A stretch of 47,210 nucleotides of DNA from an uncultured Alphaproteobacteria bacterium (GTDB taxonomy: Bacteria > Pseudomonadota > Alphaproteobacteria > HIMB59 > GCA-002718135), in the NCBI GenBank assembly GCA_902539825.1, contig CACBMH010000005.1:1-47210 (forward strand). The letters are read 5' to 3'. The stretch's first letter is position 1. Every line of letters begins with the position of its first letter. Both the position numbers and the translations under genes were made by a program. Positions 1 through 7,931 of the stretch are shown here, piece by piece. Below the pieces are notes generated by a model. The model was not told the DNA's origin and ran no database searches. It was given only the letters and a program-made list of their open reading frames with translations.

Positions 1-2
1 AA

Positions 3-1064
3 ATACAATCTAAAGTTCAGCCACAAATATTTAATAGTTTTAAAAAAGCTATAAAAAATATTTCATCATTTCACAAAAAACAATTACCTAAAAATATCAT
101 CTATACTAATAATGGTGCAACATTGAAATCTGTATGGAAACCTATTGACTCAGTTGGCTTGTACGTTCCTGGAGGAAGGGCTTTTTATCCCTCATCTTTA
201 ATTATGAATGCAGTGCCTGCAATCATAGCTGGAGTAAAAAGAATTGTTTGTATCACACCACCAACTAAATCAATTAATCCATATTTTATAAAATTAATAA
301 GGGAATTAGGTATTAAAGAAACATATTTTGTAGGAGGAGCTCAAGCTATTAGTGCACTAACGTTTGGCACTCAAACTATTAAGCCAGTCAATAAAATATT
401 TGGACCTGGTAATGCTTATGTAGCAGAGGCAAAAAAACAATTGTATGGAAAAGTAGGCATAGATTTACTAGCAGGACCATCTGAAATAATTGTTGTTGCA
501 AATAACAATAATAATCCAGATTGGGTAGCTTCAGATCTAATAGCTCAAGCAGAACATGATGAAAATGCACAATCAATTTTAATTACGGATAGTAAAGATT
601 TTGTAACTAAAGTCTTAAGTTCAATTAAAAAAATTAAAAAAGATTTATCAAAAAAGAAAATAATTGAAAAAAGTTTAAATAATAATGGAATTATTGCTTT
701 GGTCGATAATATAGAACTTGCCTCAGAAATCATAAATTTTGTTGCACCAGAACATTTACATATTCACATTTCAAATAATAAAAAATTATTATCGAATATA
801 AATAATGCTGGCGGCATATTTTTAGGTGAATACTCTGTTGAAGCTTTTGGTGATTATATTGTAGGAACTAACCATGTATTGCCGACATCAGGAGCAGCAA
901 AATTTTCATCAGGTCTAGGTGTTTTAGATTTTATGAAAAGAACCTCTGTTGTTGAGATGAATAAAAAATCTTTTAATGCTCTTTCAGAAGATACTGAAAA
1001 AATGTCAGGACTTGAAGGTCTAGATGGACATAAATTGTCAGTTAAAATTAGACAAAAGAAATAA
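3..1064 (+). CDS. hisD: Histidinol dehydrogenase, 5'-truncated by window edge
   Basis: Tracked ORF starts at an internal TTG (123), but the frame is open upstream to the window edge (IQSKVQPQIFNSFKKAIKNISSFHKKQ...). HisD signatures: VGLYVPGGRAFYPSSLIMNAVPA, FGPGNAYVAEAK, DLLAGPSEI, APEHLHI, GTNHVLPTSGAA. Confidence 0.97.
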   Translation: MQSKVQPQIFNSFKKAIKNISSFHKKQLPKNIIYTNNGATLKSVWKPIDSVGLYVPGGRAFYPSSLIMNAVPAIIAGVKRIVCITPPTKSINPYFIKLIRELGIKETYFVGGAQAISALTFGTQTIKPVNKIFGPGNAYVAEAKKQLYGKVGIDLLAGPSEIIVVANNNNNPDWVASDLIAQAEHDENAQSILITDSKDFVTKVLSSIKKIKKDLSKKKIIEKSLNNNGIIALVDNIELASEIINFVAPEHLHIHISNNKKLLSNINNAGGIFLGEYSVEAFGDYIVGTNHVLPTSGAAKFSSGLGVLDFMKRTSVVEMNKKSFNALSEDTEKMSGLEGLDGHKLSVKIRQKK

Positions 1065-1088
1065 ATTTTACTATAAGCTTATAAAAAT

Positions 1089-1307
1089 ATGCCAAAAGAA
1101 GGATCGATTGAATTTCAAGGAGTTGTATTAGAACTTCTTCCAAATGCAATGTTTAAAGTAAAATTAGAAAATGATCATGAAATTCTAGCTCACTCATCAG
1201 GAAAAATGAGAAAAAATAGAATAAGAGTATTAGCTGGTGATAAAGTAACAGTAGAAATGACACCTTATGATTTAACAAAAGGCAGAATTACTTTTAGATG
1301 GAAATAA
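1089..1307 (+). CDS. infA: Translation initiation factor IF-1
   Basis: 72 aa, S1/OB-fold: EGVV-like [63 protein letters not shown]. Confidence 0.98.
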   Translation: MPKEGSIEFQGVVLELLPNAMFKVKLENDHEILAHSSGKMRKNRIRVLAGDKVTVEMTPYDLTKGRITFRWK

Positions 1308-1477
1308 AAAAATCTAAAAAAAATAATATCATTTCTTTAAAAAAAAAATCTAAATGCCCAACATGTAAAAAGGTTTCTAAGGAACCATTTATACCTTTTT
1401 GTTCAAAAAAATGTGCTAGTCTTGATTTGATGAAATGGCTAACTGATGAACATGGGCTGCAAATAAAATCTGATTAA
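1298..1477 (+). CDS. yacG: DNA gyrase inhibitor YacG-like zinc-binding protein (59 aa)
   Basis: My translation from ATG 1298: [63 protein letters not shown]...CSKKC zinc knuckle and DLxxWL motif typical of YacG; overlaps infA by 10 nt. Below the ORF-track length cutoff. Confidence 0.9.
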   Translation: MEIKKSKKNNIISLKKKSKCPTCKKVSKEPFIPFCSKKCASLDLMKWLTDEHGLQIKSD

Positions 1478-1529
1478 TTATCCTATTTTTAATTGAATTT
1501 AATTATAAATACTTTATCTGATGTCTTGT

Positions 1530-1605
<76 letters not shown>

Positions 1606-1620
1606 CTTTTTTTTACTTTT

Positions 1621-1756
1621 TTTTGAGGGTAACTTTTTTGCTTTTGCAAAGATAAACTATACAGCTTTTATTAGAGAAAAGTCTAATTTTTGATAATTTT
1701 TGGTTAGTTAATTAGGTCGTAAATGTTACCTTTTATCACCCTCGAAATTTTTTTTT
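1621..1756 (+). ncRNA. Candidate structured RNA with long-range closing stem and terminal T-run
   Basis: TTTTGAGGGT (1621-1630) can pair with ACCCTCGAAA (1738-1747, one G-U), followed directly by a T-run; internal perfect hairpin ATTAGA-GAAAAG-TCTAAT (1670-1687). No ORF explains the region. Confidence 0.3.
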
Positions 1757-1826
1757 ATTTACGCTATTTAATCCTATAATTCTTCAAAATTACACTCTTA
1801 AAAAATTTGTGTTAAAGTGTTCTAAT

Positions 1827-2801
1827 ATGACTAAAAAAATTTTAGTTTTTTCAAATGGTGAAAAAATTGGAGATGGAATAATTAAATTACAACTTCTTCA
1901 CGAAATTAAAAGAAGACTTCCAGACTATAAATTATATTGGCTTACTAATAAGGGTAAAACTGTTTATTCAAGTACTCTTAAATTCATTGCAAGTAATTAT
2001 ATTGATGAGATTCTTGATCAAGCAGATCTTAGTCCATTTTTTTGGAATAAAATATCAAAAAAATATAATTTAGAGAATGATTTTTTTGATTATATTTTAG
2101 ATACACAAAAATCAGTAATAAGAACTATAGCATTAAAACGAATCAAGCATAAAAATTTTATTTCTGGATCAGCTAATGGTTTTTATTCTTCTAAAAAAAT
2201 TAAAAGCAACAAGAAAAGAAAGTATTATTTAAACTACATTTTAGATTTATTAGATTTAATAGTTTCTAAAAAAAATAGAAGTGATTTTAAAATTCCAATA
2301 AGTACAAATCTCGAAGGAATAATAAGTAATATTTTATTAAAACATAAAAGCTATGTAGGAATTGCACCTGGTGCAGGTGAAAAAAATAAGATTTGGTCTT
2401 TAGAAAAATACATCGAGTTATGTAACTATCTTCAAGTAAATAATAAGACTATAGTTTTTTTTATTGGACCTGATGAACTTTATTTAAAAGAAAAATTAAA
2501 AAATATCTTTCCTCACTCAATATTTATTGAGGATCATATTACTGGATTTCAAAATATAGAAATCATTATGGCTACCACCAAATATTTACAATTAGCCATA
2601 TCGAACGATAGTGGAGTTAGTCATATGTTATCAACTGGATATTGCCCATTAATTAAACTCTTTGGTCCAAAAGATTCTACAAAATTTACTCCTGAAAATC
2701 CAAATCTATTTTCGATATCTTCAACTGATTTTAACTCAAAAAATATCAATAAAATACCTGTATCTAGAGTGATTGAAGAAATAGAAAAAGTTCTGATTTA
2801 A
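1827..2801 (+). CDS. Glycosyltransferase family 9 (heptosyltransferase-like)
   Basis: KILVFSNGEKIGDGIIKLQLLHEIKRRLPDYKLYWLTNKG N-terminus and VGIAPGAGEKNKIWSLEKYIELCNYL / AISNDSGVSHMLSTGYCPLIKLFGPKD C-terminus, GT9-like. Tracked start is a GTG at 1809; ATG 1827 preferred. Confidence 0.8.
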   Translation: MTKKILVFSNGEKIGDGIIKLQLLHEIKRRLPDYKLYWLTNKGKTVYSSTLKFIASNYIDEILDQADLSPFFWNKISKKYNLENDFFDYILDTQKSVIRTIALKRIKHKNFISGSANGFYSSKKIKSNKKRKYYLNYILDLLDLIVSKKNRSDFKIPISTNLEGIISNILLKHKSYVGIAPGAGEKNKIWSLEKYIELCNYLQVNNKTIVFFIGPDELYLKEKLKNIFPHSIFIEDHITGFQNIEIIMATTKYLQLAISNDSGVSHMLSTGYCPLIKLFGPKDSTKFTPENPNLFSISSTDFNSKNINKIPVSRVIEEIEKVLI

Positions 2802-2819
2802 AATTTCATATATTAGAAG

Positions 2820-2854
2820 GTAGACAAGTATATTTTTCATCATTACTTGTTTAC
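2820..2854 (+). promoter_or_regulatory. 11-bp RNA hairpin (terminator-like or 5'-UTR regulatory)
   Basis: GTAGACAAGTA (2820-2830) pairs with TACTTGTTTAC (2844-2854), 11 consecutive pairs with one G-U; followed by TTTTAT and the ATG at 2861. Confidence 0.5.
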
Positions 2855-2860
2855 TTTTAT

Positions 2861-3568
2861 ATGTTCAAATTTGATAAGCTTGTATTTGGAGATGCAGGGT
2901 GGGGCGATGAATTTCTTATTGCAACACTCATGACTCTACTAGTAAGCATTTTATCAATGGGCTTGGGTCTTTTTTTAGCAATTATTACAGTTTGGGCAAA
3001 AATAATACAAAACAGAATTACAAGATTTATTGCAAATTTTTATACAACAGTAATAAGAGGTGTTCCTGAATTATTAGTTATCTATCTAATTTTCTTTGGC
3101 GGCAATACTGTTGTTATGAGTATAGCTAAAGTATTTGGATATAATAAATATATAGAACTAAACGCACTTACAATTGCGACAATAGCAATTGCAGTAATAT
3201 CAGCTACATATTCGAGTGAAGTTTTAAGAGCTTCTTATTTGGCTATATCTAAGGGTCAAATAGAAGCTGCAAGAGCACTGGGTATGAATAAATTTAGTAT
3301 TTTTTTTAAAGTTATTTCGCCTCAAGTTATAAGACATGCCTTACCGGGAATAGGGAATGTATGGCAAATAACTCTTAAAGATACTTCGCTCATTTCCGTA
3401 ACTGGTCTTGTTGAAATTATGCGTCAATCTAGAATATCTTCTAACGTTGAGCATTCACCTTTAACTTTCTTAATAACAGCCGCAATATTGTATTTATGTT
3501 TAACAACAATCTCTGGCAGGGTTTTTAAAACGTTAGAAGTAAATTATTCAAAAGGATTTTCGACATGA
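2861..3568 (+). CDS. Polar amino-acid ABC transporter permease (HisQ/ArtQ-like)
   Basis: FGDAGWGDEFLIATLMTLLVS N-terminus; EVLRASYLAISKGQIEAARALGM EAA-loop motif; VIRGVPELLVIYLIFF. Confidence 0.92.
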   Translation: MFKFDKLVFGDAGWGDEFLIATLMTLLVSILSMGLGLFLAIITVWAKIIQNRITRFIANFYTTVIRGVPELLVIYLIFFGGNTVVMSIAKVFGYNKYIELNALTIATIAIAVISATYSSEVLRASYLAISKGQIEAARALGMNKFSIFFKVISPQVIRHALPGIGNVWQITLKDTSLISVTGLVEIMRQSRISSNVEHSPLTFLITAAILYLCLTTISGRVFKTLEVNYSKGFST

Positions 3569-4275
3569 TTCAATTTTTAAATAGTATTCAAAATTCTCTA
3601 ATCTATAAAAATTTCTTTTTGGTCCTATCTGGCTTAGATAATACAATTTTATTATTATTAATTTCATTACCAGTTGGTTTTGTTTTAGCATTATTATTTG
3701 CTCTAGGAAGAGTTTCTAAAATTGCATTATTATCAAGAATAATTGCTAGTTATATTTTTGTCATTAGAGGAACACCTTTACTTGTTCAAATATATTTAAT
3801 TTATTTTGGATTAGGTTCAGTAAAATTTATTAGAGAAAGTTTTTTATGGTATGCATTGAAAGAACCTTTTTGGTGTGGGGTAATAGCACTTACAATTAAT
3901 ACTGTTGCATATGGAGCAGAAATTTTTAGAGGTGGCATTCAATCAATTGAGAAAAGTCAGGTTGAATCAGGTTTATCACTTGGGTTTGGTAAATTTTTAC
4001 TTTTAAGAAAAATTATTTTACCTATTGCTATAAGAAAAGTTCTACCATCTTACGGTAATGAATTAATACTAATGGTTAAAGCAACCTCTTTAGTTAGTCT
4101 GACAACCTACATGGAAATGACTGGTATTGCTAGAAAGATAATGGCTAAAACATTTGCACCAGTAGAAGCATTTATTGCTGCAGGAATTCTTTATCTTTGT
4201 TTAAATTTTCTAATGGTTCAATTTGTTAAATACTTAGAATGGAAATATAATCCGCACTTAAGATTAAATAATTAA
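3565..4275 (+). CDS. Polar amino-acid ABC transporter permease (HisM/ArtM-like)
   Basis: ATGA overlap with previous gene; VIRGTPLLVQIYLIYFGLG and EIFRGGIQSIEKSQVESGLSLG EAA-loop. Confidence 0.92.
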   Translation: MIQFLNSIQNSLIYKNFFLVLSGLDNTILLLLISLPVGFVLALLFALGRVSKIALLSRIIASYIFVIRGTPLLVQIYLIYFGLGSVKFIRESFLWYALKEPFWCGVIALTINTVAYGAEIFRGGIQSIEKSQVESGLSLGFGKFLLLRKIILPIAIRKVLPSYGNELILMVKATSLVSLTTYMEMTGIARKIMAKTFAPVEAFIAAGILYLCLNFLMVQFVKYLEWKYNPHLRLNN

Positions 4276-4721
4276 TTTCTAAATTTTTTATGACAAGTGC
4301 TGCAATTTGCAGCCATTGCTTTAATAGCATCACTTATCATCTCTTTATCTTCTAATTCTATACTTAAAGATATCATTTCGATATCATCTACAAAGTTTTG
4401 GTTATATTCATTAAATGTCTCACGATCACTCCAAATATTATCACTAGCTCCTTCTGCTTGACTATTTTCTGGATAAAAATCTTTAAATTCAGATGCTGAG
4501 TGAAGAAGAGTTTTATTAAGCTCTAACATTTCCTCATATTGATCTGAATTTATTAGTCTGTAAAGTTTCGATGATGTGCTTTTAATTTTTTGCATTATTG
4601 CCATTCTTTCATTAACAATTTTTTCTAACGATTTGTCTTCTAATGTTACTTTGTGAGCTAGAACATATAAAGGAATGAATGAAATTAAAGTACTTAATGT
4701 TATTTTAAAGAATATAACCAT
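4272..4721 (-). CDS. Cytochrome c'-like monoheme protein
   Basis: N-terminal hydrophobic signal-like segment, about 150 aa helical protein, single C-terminal heme motif CSTCH (CXXCH). Confidence 0.75.
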   Translation of the reverse strand: MVIFFKITLSTLISFIPLYVLAHKVTLEDKSLEKIVNERMAIMQKIKSTSSKLYRLINSDQYEEMLELNKTLLHSASEFKDFYPENSQAEGASDNIWSDRETFNEYNQNFVDDIEMISLSIELEDKEMISDAIKAMAANCSTCHKKFRN

Positions 4722-5598
4722 TTTTTGTTATTATATTATACAAGTAATTATATCCTAATTTTGCATATTCAAGAGGGTTTGCTTTTTTAGGATCCTGCTC
4801 AGCTTCAATAATTAACCATTCCTGATATTTTGCCTCATATAGTATCTTAATTAATGGATCGTAATCGATGCATCCATCTCCTGGAACAGTGAAAACACCA
4901 TCTAAAAAAGACTCTCTAAAACTTAAGTCATCTTTAATAGATTTTAAAAAAACATCTTTTCTAATATCTTTACAATGAACATGGTTAATTCGAGAAATAT
5001 AATTTTTTAATACTCTTTCGTAATTTGCTTCGGCAAACATTAAGTGTCCAGTATCGTAAAGCAAAAATGTATTTTGATTTGTCATATCCATAAATCGATC
5101 TACATCTTCCTCAGACTGTATAATAGTTCCCATATGCTCATGATACGACATTGGCATTCCTTCATCCATCAGCATATCAGATAATTCACTGATTTTTTTG
5201 CAATAGCTATCCCATTCATCTTTTTCAAGTATTGGTCTTTTACTAAGAGCTTTTGATTGATCGCCTTGGATTGATCCAGATACATCAGCAAAAACAAAAA
5301 CATCCGCATTAATTAACTTTAATAAATTTAAATGATCTTGGAGTGCTATCCATTCTTCTTTTACACTTCTTTCTCTAAGCATTGCGCCATACCAACCACC
5401 TGGCATTTTTAAATTAAATTTTTCTAAAAGATATTTTGTTATTCCAGGATTTCTCGGAAATTTTCCACCTAATTCAATACCTGAAAATCCAGATGTGCTT
5501 GCATCCTCTAAACATTTTTCAATAGGAGTGTCACCTCCTAGTTCTGGCATATCATCATTGCTCCAGGCAATAGGCGCGATACCAAGTTTAATTTTCAT
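4705..5598 (-). CDS. iolE: Myo-inosose-2 dehydratase / IolE-like sugar isomerase-epimerase family protein
   Basis: KLGIAPIAWSNDDMPELGGDTPIEKCLEDASTSGFSGIELGGKFPR, YHEHMGTIIQSEEDVDRFMD, LYDTGHLMFA, HVHCKDIR: IolE-like TIM barrel. Confidence 0.82.
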   Translation of the reverse strand: MKIKLGIAPIAWSNDDMPELGGDTPIEKCLEDASTSGFSGIELGGKFPRNPGITKYLLEKFNLKMPGGWYGAMLRERSVKEEWIALQDHLNLLKLINADVFVFADVSGSIQGDQSKALSKRPILEKDEWDSYCKKISELSDMLMDEGMPMSYHEHMGTIIQSEEDVDRFMDMTNQNTFLLYDTGHLMFAEANYERVLKNYISRINHVHCKDIRKDVFLKSIKDDLSFRESFLDGVFTVPGDGCIDYDPLIKILYEAKYQEWLIIEAEQDPKKANPLEYAKLGYNYLYNIITKNGYIL

Positions 5599-5641
5599 GA
5601 AGTTTTACATATTTCATGATAGATGAAAAATAAAGATAAAT

Positions 5642-6463
5642 ATGAATATATTATTAGTCGATGGAAATGAAAAAGAAGCTTCTGATCGATATACAAAATT
5701 GGGCATGGATACTCAATTTCAAGTATATGAAAAAATTTTAAAAAAATATTCTAGTTCAACTATCAATATTACAACAATTCATCCTGCTGTTCATAATAAT
5801 TATCTTCCTTTAGGCATAAGTCTTGACGATTTCGAAGCGGTTGCTTGGACAGGAAGCTTACTTAATATATATAACATGACAAAATCCATAACTAATCAAA
5901 TAGATTTAGCTAAAGAATTATTTAAAAAAAAGAATAAAATATTTGGTAGTTGTTGGGGGCTTCAGGTTTTAGTAACTGCCGCAGGAGGTAAAGTAAGAAA
6001 AAATCCAAATGGCCTTGAAGCAGTTTTAGCTAAAAATATTACATTAAATCAAGATGGTGAAATTCATCCCATGTATAAAAACAAAAAAAAATCATTTAAT
6101 GCACTTTGTTGGCATTATGATGAAGCAGAAAAGCTTCCAAAAGAAACTAAGGTACTAGCCTCAAATAAGATCAGTCAATTCCAATCTATAAGCTTTGAAG
6201 TAAATCAATCAAGTGTATGGGCAGTGCAATACCATCCAGAATTTAATTCAAAATGGATGGCCGGACTTATGGAAATGAGAAAAGATATTTTGTTGGAACA
6301 AAAAGTATATGAAAATTTATCAGAATTTGAAAACGAAAAAATGATTTTACAAAACCCTGATAATCTTGAGAAAAAAGAATCACATATATATGATGATGTA
6401 GTTGATGAAGAAATCCATTCTTTAGAACTTTCAAATTGGTTAAATCTTAATAAAAATTATTGA
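5642..6463 (+). CDS. Class I glutamine amidotransferase (GMP synthase glutaminase-like)
   Basis: Nucleophile elbow FGSCWGLQVLVTAAGG and AVQYHPEF catalytic His/Glu. Confidence 0.88.
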   Translation: MNILLVDGNEKEASDRYTKLGMDTQFQVYEKILKKYSSSTINITTIHPAVHNNYLPLGISLDDFEAVAWTGSLLNIYNMTKSITNQIDLAKELFKKKNKIFGSCWGLQVLVTAAGGKVRKNPNGLEAVLAKNITLNQDGEIHPMYKNKKKSFNALCWHYDEAEKLPKETKVLASNKISQFQSISFEVNQSSVWAVQYHPEFNSKWMAGLMEMRKDILLEQKVYENLSEFENEKMILQNPDNLEKKESHIYDDVVDEEIHSLELSNWLNLNKNY

Positions 6464-7928
6464 CTACATTTATAATTGATTTCCACTTACTAATACTAGA
6501 AGTTGAAATGGATTTGTTAACATTTGCTTTTACAGTTTTATCTTTTTTCCAAAGTTTACTTATTTGGCTTGTATTTTTTAAATATCCAGATTGAATTGCT
6601 GCAAGATATGCTGCACCAAGTGAAGTAGTCTCAACATTACTTGGTCTAATAATTTTAATTTGAGAAATATTTGCTAAACTTTGTAGAAAGCTATTATTTT
6701 TTACCATACCTCCATCAACTCTTATTTCACTAATCTTTGTCTTAGAATCTTTTTCCATACACTCAATTAATTCATAAGTTTGAAAAGATAGGCTGTCCAA
6801 AGTTGCTTTGATGATATCTTCTTTAGACGTATTTCTAGTGATGCCAAAAAATGTTCCTCTTGCATTAGGGTTCCAATATGGGGCGCCAAGTCCAGTTAAG
6901 GCTGGGACAAAAAATAAACTTTCATCTTTATTAGCTTTTTTATACAATTTATCAGTTTCACTAGAATCTTTTATAAATTTTAAATTATCGCGAAGCCATT
7001 GTATCGCAGAGCCTGCTACAAAAATACTTCCTTCATAGCAAAACATTTTTTTACCATTTATTTTAAAAGCAACAGTTGTTAGTAATCTATTTTTAGATAA
7101 TTTAAATTTTTCTCCAATATTCATAAGAAGAAAACAGCCTGTACCATAGGTACTTTTTGATTGCCCTTTTTTAAAACACGCTTGACCAATTGTTGCTGAC
7201 TGTTGATCTCCAGCCATGCCTCCAATTGGTATTGAATCACCAAATAATTTAGTAGAGCCAAAATCACATGCATTTTCAACTACAGTTGGTAAGATCTTTT
7301 TTGGAATATTAAATATTTTTAAAATTTTGTCAGACCACTGCTCTTTTTGAGAATCAAAAATCATGGTTCTTGAGGCATTTGATATATCTGTTAGGTGAGA
7401 TTTTCCCTTGGTTAATTTCCATAACAGCCAGGTGTCTATTGTTCCAAAAAGTAAATTATTATTTTTTAAATTCTTATTTACTTCCTTAACATTATCAATA
7501 ATCCATTTAATTTTGGTAGCTGAAAAATATGGATCAAGCTCTAAACCAGTTATTTTTTGAATTTTTTTATCAATCCCTTTTCTTTTTAAATTTTCACAAA
7601 GATTAGCTGTTCTTCTATCTTGCCAGACTATTGCTCTGTAAACTGGTTTCCCAGTTTTCTTATTCCACAAAACTGTTGTTTCTCTTTGATTGGTAATTCC
7701 AATTGAAATTATATTTTTTGAATTTAACTTATTTTTCCTTAATATTTTTGAAATTAAATTTCTTACATCATCCCAAATTTCTGTTGCATTATGTTCTACC
7801 CATCCTTCATTGGGAAAATATTGTTTAAATTCTTTTTGGACAATATCGAATATTTCAAATTTTTTATTATACAGTACAATTCTTGAACTTGTTGTTCCTT
7901 GATCTATTACCAAAAAATATTTTTTCAT
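6447..7928 (-). CDS. glpK: Glycerol kinase
   Basis: FLVIDQGTTSSRIVLYNK, WVEHNATEIW, GITNQRETTVLWNKKTGKPVYRAIVWQDRRT, GGMAGDQQSATIGQACFKKGQSKSTYGTGCFLL. Confidence 0.97.
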   Translation of the reverse strand: MKKYFLVIDQGTTSSRIVLYNKKFEIFDIVQKEFKQYFPNEGWVEHNATEIWDDVRNLISKILRKNKLNSKNIISIGITNQRETTVLWNKKTGKPVYRAIVWQDRRTANLCENLKRKGIDKKIQKITGLELDPYFSATKIKWIIDNVKEVNKNLKNNNLLFGTIDTWLLWKLTKGKSHLTDISNASRTMIFDSQKEQWSDKILKIFNIPKKILPTVVENACDFGSTKLFGDSIPIGGMAGDQQSATIGQACFKKGQSKSTYGTGCFLLMNIGEKFKLSKNRLLTTVAFKINGKKMFCYEGSIFVAGSAIQWLRDNLKFIKDSSETDKLYKKANKDESLFFVPALTGLGAPYWNPNARGTFFGITRNTSKEDIIKATLDSLSFQTYELIECMEKDSKTKISEIRVDGGMVKNNSFLQSLANISQIKIIRPSNVETTSLGAAYLAAIQSGYLKNTSQISKLWKKDKTVKANVNKSISTSSISKWKSIINVVNNFY

Positions 7929-7931
7929 AAA

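Noticed and set aside
123-125. TTG 123 as a genuine hisD start
   Set aside because: The reading frame is open and HisD-like back to the window edge, so the gene is simply truncated.
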